Source of the DNA: CAMFLJ01 sp963702555
GTDB taxonomy: Bacteria > Actinomycetota > Acidimicrobiia > Acidimicrobiales > Acidimicrobilacustridaceae
Direction: 5' to 3'
NCBI GenBank assembly: GCA_963702555.1
Contig: CAVPCW010000013.1
Location: forward strand, 124,001-188,000
Length of the DNA stretch: 64,000 bases
The position numbers were made by a program, and so were the translations under genes. This document shows positions 10,329 through 18,376 of the stretch, one piece after another. The number at the start of each line of letters is the position of its first letter. Within the stretch, counting starts at the first letter, position 1. Below the pieces are notes generated by a model. That model ran no database searches. It was given only the letters and a program-made list of their open reading frames with translations, and had not been told where the DNA came from.

Positions 10329-10604
10329 ATGTCTGAACGCAGGGACAGCATCGAGCTTCTGGAACGGATGCAGGAGTTCGCTGCATCCTTGCCTGCCGAC
10401 CAACGCCGAATCTTCATCGTCATGATCGGGATGTCGGTTCACAATCTGCTCCAGGGTCCAGCCGACGAAGTCGCCGGATTCGCTGTGGTGGATTGGTCAG
10501 GCGATCTTCTACTCAGATCGATCGAGGAGGCAGTTGGTCAGCTAGAGAACGCTGATCGGGACTGGCGATCGGGGCGCAACGGCCAGACATCGGCTCGAGA
10601 CTGA
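10329..10604 (+). CDS. Orphan 91-residue protein
   Basis: An ATG at 10329 (a GTG precedes it directly) opens 91 codons: MSERRDSIELLERMQEFAAS, then a hydrophobic stretch RRIFIVMIGMSVHNLLQG, then AVVDWSGDLLLRSIEEAVG and a charged tail. I do not recognise a family. It looks like a small soluble alpha/beta protein with one amphipathic N-terminal helix. It is divergent from the kinase-ABC fusion (99 bp between starts) and its last 92 bases overlap the convergent ECF gene, an unusually long overlap. The upstream ECF-type promoter-like sequence and the position between regulator and exporter make it a candidate cargo, anti-sigma factor or adaptor for the system. The purine-rich AAAGG before the start could serve as a ribosome binding site. 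Confidence 0.55.
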   Translation: MSERRDSIELLERMQEFAASLPADQRRIFIVMIGMSVHNLLQGPADEVAGFAVVDWSGDLLLRSIEEAVGQLENADRDWRSGRNGQTSARD

Positions 10605-11316
10605 AGAGTTCGAACTCGCTCTGGAGGTCGAAGAGACATGCCGGGCATCGAACCACGTGCTCCGATGATGGAACGACGCCCTGGGCCACCGCCTCGGCCA
10701 AGTCAGGGCAGCGATGTAGCCCGCCTTGAGCCACGGCTTGGAGCACGAGCGCGTTGAGGAGACGCCTGCGAGCCCGGTGAAGCACGACCTTCGCAGAGGA
10801 CGGCGATATCCCGAGAGCTGCTGCAACCTCCTTCGGGCCTGCGTTCCAGCTACACACCATCGTCAGCGCCGTCGCATCCCGGGGGGACAGTCCGAGAATG
10901 AGGCTGTGGAGCTTCCCAGCGAGGTCTCGTAGCTCGACTTCCGTCTCAGGCCCGTGAGCCTCATCTGTGAGCTCCATCTGCGCCCCGTCCATCTCGACAC
11001 GGGAGCTGAACCGGAAATGGTCGGTCACGACGTTTCGAGCGATTGCGAGAACCCACGGCCGAAAGCGGGACCTGTCGCGGAGGGTCTCCAGCTTCAGGAG
11101 GGCCCGAAAGAAGACCTCCTGTACGAGATCGTCAGCGGTGTCTCGATCGTGGATCGAGCGGCCGACCAGCTGGGCGACCACTGTCGCGTGCCGTCGGTAG
11201 AGATCCTCGAAACCCTCGTTCGACTCAACAATCTGCGCGACGAGCTGGGCGTCGCACTGATCGCTTGAATCCGCCGCCGGATCGCCGCCCTGATCCACTC
11301 GATTAATCGTAGTCAT
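10513..11316 (-). CDS. ECF RNA polymerase sigma factor with fused zinc-finger tail
   Basis: A 267-residue group 4 sigma factor from ATG 11316. Region 2 spans about residues 36-105 (FEDLYRRHA, DTADDLVQEVFFRAL, FRPWVLAIARNVVTDHFR). Region 4 spans about 140-190 (LSPRDATALTMV, GPKEVAAALGISPSSAKVVL). Past region 4 there are about 75 extra residues with HRCPDLAEAVAQG and HVVRCPACLFDL, an H-x3-C-x2-C arrangement like the ZAS/zf-HC2 fold of anti-sigma factors. No separate anti-sigma gene is next to it, so the tail may be a built-in redox or metal switch. It lies upstream of the kinase-ABC operon on the same strand, with only the divergent 91-codon gene between. Confidence 0.85.
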   Translation of the reverse strand: MTTINRVDQGGDPAADSSDQCDAQLVAQIVESNEGFEDLYRRHATVVAQLVGRSIHDRDTADDLVQEVFFRALLKLETLRDRSRFRPWVLAIARNVVTDHFRFSSRVEMDGAQMELTDEAHGPETEVELRDLAGKLHSLILGLSPRDATALTMVCSWNAGPKEVAAALGISPSSAKVVLHRARRRLLNALVLQAVAQGGLHRCPDLAEAVAQGVVPSSEHVVRCPACLFDLQSEFELFSLEPMSGRCAPIASPDQRSLADQLPPRSI

Positions 11317-11458
11317 AGATGCTCACGCTGTCTCTTAGGTGTAAGGCCGCGCGCTCGCTCGACCCGGCCGCACGGCAGCTGCGTCTTGAGCCCCCGCCGG
11401 CCCGACAGGTCGAGGGCTTCGCAAACACAGCCGTCGACAAGGGGCTTGGGCCCTCGGG

Positions 11459-11668
11459 TTACCAGCGGATGAGGCGAACACCGGCAACGGCCATCTGGTA
11501 GCCGTAGGGGGCGAACTTCTGAGCGCCCTGGACGGCGATGCGCTGGCCGGCAGGGGTCATGAGGAACCGGCCGCCGATGAGCGCTGCGGCGCCGATGGCG
11601 GGAAGGATGTACCCGGTGACCTCGTCGTCGTTGTCGATGTCGTTCGTGGTGATCTCGGTGGTGTTCAT
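11459..11668 (-). CDS. Small 69-residue membrane-associated protein
   Basis: ATG 11668 follows a GGAGG eight bases upstream. The N-terminus is acidic (DIDNDDEVTGY), followed by a hydrophobic helix rich in Ala/Gly (about residues 20-38, ILPAIGAAALIGGRFLM), then an amphipathic segment ending VRLIRW. No family is recognised. It lies at the upstream side of the sigma factor gene, just where base composition changes to that of the main chromosome. An acidic leader followed by a small hydrophobic core is also seen in bacteriocin-like peptides, so a link with the neighbouring exporter is possible, but its GC-rich codons fit the right-hand region better. Confidence 0.5.
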   Translation of the reverse strand: MNTTEITTNDIDNDDEVTGYILPAIGAAALIGGRFLMTPAGQRIAVQGAQKFAPYGYQMAVAGVRLIRW

Positions 11669-11818
11669 GTCTGGTGCCTCCCGGCGGGTTCGTTGTGTCG
11701 GTGAAGACAGGAGACACCCGAAGCCTTCAGAAGCACTTCAGAACGGCCCTGACCAAGCCCGCACGGCACAGCCCCAGGCCGGACGGCCGGTGCCGTCGAT
11801 GTGGGCCAGGATGGGGCC

Positions 11819-12430
11819 ATGACCGTCATCGAGGTGTTCGCCGACGTCGCCTGCCCCTTCACCCACGTCGGGCTCCGGCGCATGGTCGAGCAGCGGGCGG
11901 CCCTCGGGCGCGACGACGTCACACTGCTGGTCCGGGCCTGGCCCCTCGAGATCGTGAACGGCAAGCCGCTCGACCCCGCCTTCATCTACGAGGAGGTCGT
12001 CGACATCCGCGACCAGGTCGCCCCCGACCTGTTCACCCACTACCGGGAGGACGCACTCCCCGCGTCGTCGATGCCGGCGCTGGCGCTCACCGCAGCTGCG
12101 TACCGCCACGACATGGCCACCGGAGAACGGGTGGCGCTCCGTCTCCGGGAGCTGCTGTTCGAGGAGGGCGTCGACATCGCCGACCCGCCGGTGCTCGAGA
12201 CCGTGGCCGCCGAGCACGGCATCTCGGCCCCCTTCGACGACACCGCCGCGGTGATCGCCGACCACGCCGAGGGGCTGGAGCGGGGTGTCATCGGCTCGCC
12301 CCACTTCTTCACCGGAGGCAGCGGCTTCTTCTGCCCGTCGCTCGACGTGAGCCGCGATGACGAGGGGTCGCTCCACGTCGCGGTCGACTCGGCCGCGTTC
12401 GAGGCCTTCGTCGCCACCTGCTTCAGCTGA
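11819..12430 (+). CDS. DsbA family (FrnE-like) oxidoreductase-fold protein
   Basis: A 203-residue thioredoxin-fold protein with the inserted helical domain of DsbA/FrnE proteins. The N-terminal strand and active site read VFADVACPFTHVG, a CxxT rather than CxxC site, so dithiol oxidase activity is unlikely and a glutathione-transferase or isomerase type activity is more plausible. The cis-Pro loop is GVIGSPHFFTGG near residue 160. There is no signal peptide. ATG 11819 is preferred over the GTG 18 bases upstream because it starts right before the first strand (MTVIEVF). Confidence 0.8.
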   Translation: MTVIEVFADVACPFTHVGLRRMVEQRAALGRDDVTLLVRAWPLEIVNGKPLDPAFIYEEVVDIRDQVAPDLFTHYREDALPASSMPALALTAAAYRHDMATGERVALRLRELLFEEGVDIADPPVLETVAAEHGISAPFDDTAAVIADHAEGLERGVIGSPHFFTGGSGFFCPSLDVSRDDEGSLHVAVDSAAFEAFVATCFS

Positions 12431-12590
12431 CGACCCGGGCATCCACCCCGACGGGGTGAGGCAGGGACAGGCGTGGGACGCTATGGCTAGTGTCCCTGTA
12501 CACAACGCACACAGTCGTGTGCACGAGGTCCGGACCGTGGCGAGGCTCCGGCACCGACCTCGACCGATCCCCGTCCCCCGGAGGGCCTGC

Positions 12591-13040
12591 ATGAGCACCG
12601 ACCACGACGTCGCCGGACCGGTCGACTTCATCCTGTTGGAGTTCGACGACAGCGACCGGCTCGACGGCTCCGCCGCCGCCGCACTGCTGGATCTCGTCGA
12701 CCGCGGCATCGTCACCATCCTCGACCTCCTCGTCATCGCCAAGAACGCCGACGGCACGTTCTCCGGCATCGAGATCGAGGACCTCACCGCCGACCAGGTC
12801 GGTGGCATCACCGCCTTCTCGGGGGCCCGCTCGGGCCTGCTCGGCGACGACGACCTCGCCGACGCCGCTGACGCCCTCGCCCCAGGCACAGTCGGCGCCC
12901 TCATCGTCTACGAGAACACCTGGGCCCGGCCGTTCGTGGCCGCTGTCCGCGGAGCCGGTGGCGAGCTCATCGCCAGCGCCCGCATCCCCGCCGCCGACGT
13001 CAACGAAGCCCTCGAGCTGCTCGACGCAGCCGAAGACTGA
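12591..13040 (+). CDS. DUF6325 family protein
   Basis: A 149-residue acidic protein beginning at ATG 12591. It opens GPVDFILLEFDDSDRLDG and has the pattern ALLDLVDRGIVTILDLLVI common in actinobacterial DUF6325 proteins, which accompany SHOCT-domain and stress-associated membrane genes. No catalytic motif is visible. It is 13 bp before a SHOCT gene, with which it probably forms one transcript. The 160 bp upstream contain a small inverted repeat around 12506-12521 that could be a regulatory site. Confidence 0.75.
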   Translation: MSTDHDVAGPVDFILLEFDDSDRLDGSAAAALLDLVDRGIVTILDLLVIAKNADGTFSGIEIEDLTADQVGGITAFSGARSGLLGDDDLADAADALAPGTVGALIVYENTWARPFVAAVRGAGGELIASARIPAADVNEALELLDAAED

Positions 13041-13053
13041 GAAGGGAACACAC

Positions 13054-13371
13054 ATGCCAGGACTCCTCAGGGGTGTCGCCCGCACCGCGGTCGTCGCCGG
13101 AACCGCCACCGCCGTCAGCGGCCGGGTTCAGCGCCGTCAGGCCGAGAAGTACACCGATCGCGACGCGCAGATCGCCGCCGACCGCGAACAGGCCTACGAG
13201 CAGCAGACCGCGGCGGCAGCCCCGCCGCCTCCCGCTCCTCCCGCGGCACCGGCCGCTCCTGCGCAGAGCGACATGATCCAGCAGCTCAAGGACCTGGGCG
13301 AGCTCCACGCCCAGGGCATCCTCACCGACGAGGAGTTCGCCGCCCAGAAGGCGAAGATCCTCGGGTCCTGA
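13054..13371 (+). CDS. SHOCT domain protein
   Basis: A 105-residue protein. It opens with a Gly/Arg-rich segment (GLLRGVARTAVVAGTATAVSGR), has a charged middle and an Ala/Pro linker, and ends with a SHOCT module (IQQLKDLGELHAQGILTDEEFAAQKAKILG). SHOCT domains are short C-terminal oligomerisation modules found in many small actinobacterial proteins. AGAAGGGAA precedes the ATG. It is paired with the DUF6325 gene just upstream, a common pairing. Confidence 0.85.
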   Translation: MPGLLRGVARTAVVAGTATAVSGRVQRRQAEKYTDRDAQIAADREQAYEQQTAAAAPPPPAPPAAPAAPAQSDMIQQLKDLGELHAQGILTDEEFAAQKAKILGS

Positions 13372-13485
13372 CGGACCGACGGAGCGCATGCCGTCCATGA
13401 CGCACCCGCCCCGAACCACTGCTGTCCGCTCCGGTCGCCGCCACCCCTCGGGTGGCGGCGACCGGGCGTTTTCGCCGGAGCGCGC

Positions 13486-15207
13486 ATGACCACCGCCGCC
13501 CCCGCACCGGCCCCCGCCACCGGGGGCGTCGAGCGTTGGGTGCCCGGCGTGCGGCTGGTCCGCAGCTACCAGCGCCGATGGCTGGCTCCCGACCTCATCG
13601 CCGGTGTCGTGCTGGCGGCCATGCTGGTGCCCCAGGGCATGGCCTACGCCGAGCTGGCCGGGCTGCCCGCCGTGACCGGGCTCTACACCACCGTCGCCTG
13701 CCTCATCGGGTACGCGATCTTCGGCCCGTCGAGGGTGCTGGTCCTCGGTCCGGACTCCTCGCTCGCTCCGATGATCCTGGCCGCGATCGCCCCGCTGGCG
13801 ATCGCCGACGACCCGATGTCCGCGGTCGTGCTGGCCGGGATGCTCTCGCTGATGGTCGGCCTCATCGAGGTCGGCCTCGGGCTCGGCAAGCTGGGCTTCG
13901 TCGCCGACCTGCTGTCGAGCGAGGTCCAGGTCGGCTATCTGAACGGGCTGGCCGTCGTCATCATCGTCGGTCAGCTCCCGAAACTGTTCGGCTACTCCGC
14001 CGGCGGCGACACCTTCTTCTCCGACGTGACCGGTTTCGTCGAGAATCTCGACCAGACCGTCTGGCAGGCCCTCGCCATCGGCGTCGGGGTGCTGGCGGTG
14101 CTGCTCGTGCTGCCACGCTTCACGCGCCGCCTGCCGGCGGTGCTCGTGGCCGTGGTCGGTGCCACCATCGCCTCGGCCGCGTTCGGCCTGGCCGCAGAGG
14201 GAGTGGCAACCGTCGGCGTGCTCCCCCAGGGCATCCCCCGCCCGTCGGTGCCCTGGACTTCGTTCGAGGACCTCGGCCCGCTCCTGCTCGGGGCCGTGGG
14301 CATCACCCTCGTGAGCCTCACCGACACCATCGCGACCGCATCGAGCTTCGCCGCCCGTCGGGGCGACGAGGTCGACCCGAACCAGGAGATGGTGGCGATG
14401 GGCGCCGCCAACCTCACCGCCGGGCTGTTCCAGGGCTTCGCCGTGTCGACCAGCGCCTCCCGCACGGCGGTGGCCGAGCAGGCGGGGGCGAAGAGCCAGC
14501 TCACCGGCGTGGTGGGTGCCGGCATCGTCGTGGCGCTCCTGCTGTTCCTCAACGGCCTGCTCGCCGACCTGCCCCAGGCGGCCCTCGCCGGGGTCGTGAT
14601 CGCGGCGGCGCTGTCCCTGCTCGACCTGCAGGCGTTGCGCCGCTATTGGGACGTCCGCCGCAGCGCCTTCCTCCTCTCGATCACCGCGAGCCTCGGGGTG
14701 ATCCTCTTCGGCGTGCTGGAGGGGATCCTCATCGCCATCGTGCTCGCCGTGATGCTGTTCTTCCGCCGCAGCTGGTGGCCCAACGGCGCCGTGCTCGGCA
14801 CCGTCGGCGACCTCGACGGCTGGCACAGCACCGATGCCTTCCCCGAGGCGCAGGAGCTGCCGGGCATCACCGTCTACCGGTGGGAGGCCCCCCTCTTCTT
14901 CGCCAACGCCGGCGCGTTCCGCCGCCAGGTCCGCGAGCTGGCGATGCGACCGGGCTGCACGTGGGTGGTCCTCCAGTGCGAGGCGATCACCGACATCGAC
15001 GTCACCGCGGCGGCCATGCTGGAGGACCTCGACGAGGAGCTCAACGCCAAGGGGATCCACATGGCGTTCGTCGAGATGCGGAGCCGTCTACAGGACATGG
15101 CCCTGCGCTACGGGCTCATGGGCACCCTCGACGCCGAGCACTTCTACCCGAGCATGGACACCGCCCTCGCGGCCATCGCTGCAGAGAGCGGCGACGACGG
15201 CCGATGA
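13486..15207 (+). CDS. SulP family anion transporter with STAS domain
   Basis: A 573-residue SulP protein. The N-terminal signature region LIAGVVLAAMLVPQGMAYAELAGLP is followed by ten or more hydrophobic segments up to about residue 430. The C-terminal STAS domain includes RWEAPLFFANAGAFR and ITDIDVTAAAMLEDLDEELN. SulP carriers move sulfate, bicarbonate or other anions across the inner membrane, and the STAS domain regulates them; the substrate cannot be told from sequence. It is 42 bp before a DUF2252 gene on the same strand. Confidence 0.9.
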   Translation: MTTAAPAPAPATGGVERWVPGVRLVRSYQRRWLAPDLIAGVVLAAMLVPQGMAYAELAGLPAVTGLYTTVACLIGYAIFGPSRVLVLGPDSSLAPMILAAIAPLAIADDPMSAVVLAGMLSLMVGLIEVGLGLGKLGFVADLLSSEVQVGYLNGLAVVIIVGQLPKLFGYSAGGDTFFSDVTGFVENLDQTVWQALAIGVGVLAVLLVLPRFTRRLPAVLVAVVGATIASAAFGLAAEGVATVGVLPQGIPRPSVPWTSFEDLGPLLLGAVGITLVSLTDTIATASSFAARRGDEVDPNQEMVAMGAANLTAGLFQGFAVSTSASRTAVAEQAGAKSQLTGVVGAGIVVALLLFLNGLLADLPQAALAGVVIAAALSLLDLQALRRYWDVRRSAFLLSITASLGVILFGVLEGILIAIVLAVMLFFRRSWWPNGAVLGTVGDLDGWHSTDAFPEAQELPGITVYRWEAPLFFANAGAFRRQVRELAMRPGCTWVVLQCEAITDIDVTAAAMLEDLDEELNAKGIHMAFVEMRSRLQDMALRYGLMGTLDAEHFYPSMDTALAAIAAESGDDGR

Positions 15208-15249
15208 CATCACACGACCGCAGCACCCCACCCACCACCGGAGGCAACG

Positions 15250-16662
15250 ATGGCTGAGCGACCGACCACCATCCAACCCGTCGTGCCGCACCCGAGCATC
15301 GACGAGCGCCGGGCCCTCGGGCGATCCGTGCGGAAGGCGCTGCCGCGGCGCGAGCTGGGCGCCTTCTCGCCGGCTCCCGGCCGCGACCCGATCGGCATCC
15401 TCACCGACCAGGAGAGCCGGCGGGTGCCGGATCTGGTCCCGCTGCGCCGGGAGCGCATGTCGGCGTCTCCGTTCGCGTTCTTCCGCGGTGCGGCGGCGAT
15501 CTTCGCCGCCGACCTGGCCGACGCGCCTCGCACCGGCCTGCGGGTGCAGCTCTGCGGCGATGCCCACCTCGCCAACTTCGGCGGGTTCGCGTCACCGGAG
15601 CGCACCCTCGTCTTCGACATCAACGACTTCGACGAGACCCTGCCCGGGCCGTTCGAGTGGGACGTGAAGCGCCTCGCCGCCAGCTTCGAGGTCGCCGGTC
15701 GCTCGAACGGCCACGCCACTGCCGATCGGGAGGCCGTGCAGCTCACCCTCGCCCGGACCTACGCCGAGGCCATGGGCCGCTTCGCCGGCATGGACCACCT
15801 CGACCTCTGGTACCTCCAGCTCGGTGCCGACGAGATCGTCACCAACCACAGCTCGGAGGTCGATCCCGAGGTGCTCGCCCGGGTCCAGCGGAACATGGCC
15901 AAGGCCAGGGGCAAGGACCGCATCAAGGCCCTCAAGCGCCTTACGACCGTCGAGGACGGCGAGATCCGCTTCGCCAGCGACCCTCCCGTCCTCCAGCCCG
16001 TCTCCGAGCTGATGAGCGCCGGTGACCGCGACCAGCTGATCGGCCTGGTCCACGAGGCGTTCCAGAACTACCGGCGCACCCTCCAGCCCGATCGCCGCCA
16101 GCTGCTCGAGCGGTACCGGTTCGTCGACCTGGCCCGCAAGGTCGTGGGCGTCGGCAGCGTCGGCACCCGCTGCTGGGTGGCCCTGCTGCTCGGCCGGGAG
16201 GACGGCGACCCGCTCTTCCTCCAGGTGAAGGAGGCCGAGCGGTCGGTGCTCGAGCCCTACCTCGGCCGTTCCGCCTACCAGCACCAGGGCCGTCGGGTCG
16301 TCGAGGGGCAGCGCACCGTGCAGGCGGGCAGCGACATCTTCCTCGGCTGGGAGCGCGTGACCACGCCCGACGGCGCGGCCCACGACCACTACTTCCGTCA
16401 GCTCTGGGACTGGAAGATCTCGGCCGACATCGACGCCATGAGCCCGGTCCTGCTGGGCATCTACTCCCGGATCTGCGGGGTCGCCCTCGCCCGGGCCCAC
16501 GCCCGCAGCGGCGACGCCCTCGCCATCGCGTCGTACCTCGGGAACGGCACTGCGCTGGGCGAGTCGATGGTCGGGTTCTCGTCCGCCTACGCCGACCTCA
16601 ACGAGCACGACCACGCCGCCGCGGTGGCCGCGTGGGGCACCGCGGCGACGACGCCTGCCTGA
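15250..16662 (+). CDS. DUF2252 family protein
   Basis: A 470-residue protein of the DUF2252 family, distantly related to kinase-like phosphotransferases. Recognisable motifs are SPFAFFRGAAAIFAADL, QLCGDAHLANFGGFASPERT and VFDINDFDETLPGPFEWDVKRLA; the GDAHLANFG and DFDE motifs sit where phosphotransferases carry catalytic and metal-binding residues. The C-terminal QLWDWKIS and LARAHARSGD also fit. The function is unknown. It starts 42 bp after the SulP transporter stop and is followed by a hairpin terminator. Confidence 0.88.
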   Translation: MAERPTTIQPVVPHPSIDERRALGRSVRKALPRRELGAFSPAPGRDPIGILTDQESRRVPDLVPLRRERMSASPFAFFRGAAAIFAADLADAPRTGLRVQLCGDAHLANFGGFASPERTLVFDINDFDETLPGPFEWDVKRLAASFEVAGRSNGHATADREAVQLTLARTYAEAMGRFAGMDHLDLWYLQLGADEIVTNHSSEVDPEVLARVQRNMAKARGKDRIKALKRLTTVEDGEIRFASDPPVLQPVSELMSAGDRDQLIGLVHEAFQNYRRTLQPDRRQLLERYRFVDLARKVVGVGSVGTRCWVALLLGREDGDPLFLQVKEAERSVLEPYLGRSAYQHQGRRVVEGQRTVQAGSDIFLGWERVTTPDGAAHDHYFRQLWDWKISADIDAMSPVLLGIYSRICGVALARAHARSGDALAIASYLGNGTALGESMVGFSSAYADLNEHDHAAAVAAWGTAATTPA

Positions 16663-16675
16663 GTCGGGACGCGGA

Positions 16676-16702
16676 CGGCGCCCGGCACGAGGCCGGGCGC
16701 CG
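16676..16702. terminator. Bidirectional hairpin terminator
   Basis: An 11-bp GC stem (CGGCGCCCGGC and its complement) with a 5-base loop sits between the convergent DUF2252 and DUF4190 genes. There is no long T run, as is usual in high-GC actinomycetes. Confidence 0.7.
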
Positions 16703-16743
16703 CAGGTCCTCCGATCGACGGCCCGAGGCCGTCGACAGGGAGA

Positions 16744-17685
16744 TCAGTTGAACCAGTTGTTGACCTCGGTGACCTTGCAGGTGATGTCCACCGGCTTGTC
16801 GATGTAGGTGTCGAGGCTCCATGCGGAGGTACCACCCTCGGTGGTGCTCACGTAGTCGTTCGACGTCGACAGCAGCACATCGGTCTTGGCGTTGCGGATC
16901 TCGCCGACGATGTTGATGCCGAGGTCCTTGTTCGCCGTGTTCTTGATCGTCCCGTCGAAGGTGACGGAGCCGTACTCGTCGATCTCACACGTGTCGGTGG
17001 TGAGCTCGTAGTCGGAGCTCGAGACCGGCCCGAAGGCATCCTGCACGTTGTCGGCTGTGTTGTTGACGCCGACGGCGACCAGCACGATGAAGAGGATGCC
17101 GCCGACGATGCCGAGCGCCCCCATCACGAGACCGGCCGTCGCCATGCCCTTGCCCTTCTCGACGGTCTTCGCCTTGCTGAGCCCCAGGAAGCCGAAGACG
17201 ATGGCGAGCACACCGGCGAAGATCCCGACGCCGCAGGTGAAGAAGAGCACGATGGCGGCGATGCCGAGCACCAGGGCGGCGACGGCCATGCCGTTGCCCG
17301 CAGCGGCCCCGCCCGGGGGCGGCGCGACGTAGGGCGCCGTGGGGGGCGGGGTGTACGCGGCCGGGCCCGGGGGCGGGACCGGAGCGCCGGGCGGCGGCGG
17401 CGTCGCCCCTCCCGGAGGAGGCGGCGGGGTCGGGGCGGCCGGCGGCGGCGGGGTGGCACCACCGGGAGGGGCGGGCGGGTCCGGGGGCGGCGGGGCGGCG
17501 GGCGGCTCAGCCGCAGGGGGCGGCGGCGCGGTGGCGCCCGGGGGCGGCGGGGTCGGGGCGGCCGGTGGGGGTGGCGTCGGCGCCGCAGGAGGAGGCGGCG
17601 GTGTGGCCGCGCCCGGGGGCGGAGGCGGCGTGGGAGCGCCGCCTTCGGGTGTGGCGTCCCCCGCCGGCGGGGTGGTGTCGGACAT
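16744..17685 (-). CDS. Pro-rich DUF4190 membrane protein
   Basis: A 313-residue protein from ATG 17685, with GGAGGAGT directly upstream. Residues 1-130 are low-complexity Pro/Ala/Thr (repeated PTPPPP units). Two membrane helices form a DUF4190 domain (GMAVAALVLGIAAIVLFFTC and MATAGLVMGALGIVGGILFI), followed by an external beta-rich tail with two cysteines that ends in CKVTEVNNWFN and resembles FxLYD-type domains. It is probably a cell-envelope protein with a cytoplasmic Pro-rich arm. A similar Pro-rich plus helix layout is seen at 50099-50643. Confidence 0.8.
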   Translation of the reverse strand: MSDTTPPAGDATPEGGAPTPPPPPGAATPPPPPAAPTPPPPAAPTPPPPGATAPPPPAAEPPAAPPPPDPPAPPGGATPPPPAAPTPPPPPGGATPPPPGAPVPPPGPAAYTPPPTAPYVAPPPGGAAAGNGMAVAALVLGIAAIVLFFTCGVGIFAGVLAIVFGFLGLSKAKTVEKGKGMATAGLVMGALGIVGGILFIVLVAVGVNNTADNVQDAFGPVSSSDYELTTDTCEIDEYGSVTFDGTIKNTANKDLGINIVGEIRNAKTDVLLSTSNDYVSTTEGGTSAWSLDTYIDKPVDITCKVTEVNNWFN

Positions 17686-17777
17686 GACTCCTCCAGGACG
17701 TCTCACGAACAGGGCCACCACGGCCCCGAGGGGACGTTAGCCGTGACAGGACCGTCGGTCGCCGGATCGACACCGGG

Positions 17778-18296
17778 TCATTCGGCCTGAAAATTCCTCC
17801 ACGACGCCCAAGACTCCGGCACGGTTCCCCGCCCGTCGTGGTGCTCGGGCCAGTTCGCCGGCTCCTGGTCGAGCGGGTTCGGATCGGCCTCGATGCCGTA
17901 CCAGAGCTCGTGGATCCGTCGCACGAAGAACCACGTGCCCGCGCGGCGCTCGTAGGTGTCGCGGTACAGGATCGCCTGGTGGATCCACCGGTCGCCGTCC
18001 TGGATCTGGCCGTGGCAGTAGACCGAACCGGTGGCGTGGTCGGCGTCGATCAGGTCGATGGCGTGGGTGCCCACGTTCAGCATGGAGACCCCGATCGCCC
18101 GCAGCGACGCGTCGAACGACGCCCTCAGGGCCTCGCGGCCGTAGCTGTCTCGCCCCACCCGCACGTCGTCGACGAAGAGCGCGACCAGCGCGTCGAGGTC
18201 GCGGGAGTCGATGGCCACGGCGTAGTGCGCGGCCAGCTGCCGGATCTGCTCGTGGGCCCACAGCCGTTCGACCAGGTCGGTGACGTCGCTCTCCAT
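17778..18296 (-). CDS. SnoaL-like/NTF2-fold protein
   Basis: A 172-residue protein of the NTF2-like superfamily. Landmarks are the N-terminal helix QIRQLAAHYAVAIDSRDLDALVALF, the strand pair VGTHAIDLIDADHATGSVY and QAILYRDTYERRAGTWFFVRRIHELWY, a pattern typical of SnoaL-like ring-cyclase or dehydratase relatives. No specific substrate can be inferred. ATG 18296 is chosen because the helix starts soon after it; in-frame codons upstream add an unlikely tail. Confidence 0.78.
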   Translation of the reverse strand: MESDVTDLVERLWAHEQIRQLAAHYAVAIDSRDLDALVALFVDDVRVGRDSYGREALRASFDASLRAIGVSMLNVGTHAIDLIDADHATGSVYCHGQIQDGDRWIHQAILYRDTYERRAGTWFFVRRIHELWYGIEADPNPLDQEPANWPEHHDGRGTVPESWASWRNFQAE

Positions 18297-18376
18297 GGCA
18301 CGACCGTACGCGACCGGTTCAAGGTCGGCCGCGAGCACGCCGATGAGGCGAGGAGAGCCAGTTCGAGGAGACCGAG

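Noticed and set aside
12506..12521. Short inverted repeat (GCACAC/GTGTGC) upstream of the DUF6325 gene
   Set aside because: Six-base arms in GC-rich DNA can arise by chance; mentioned only in the gene entry.
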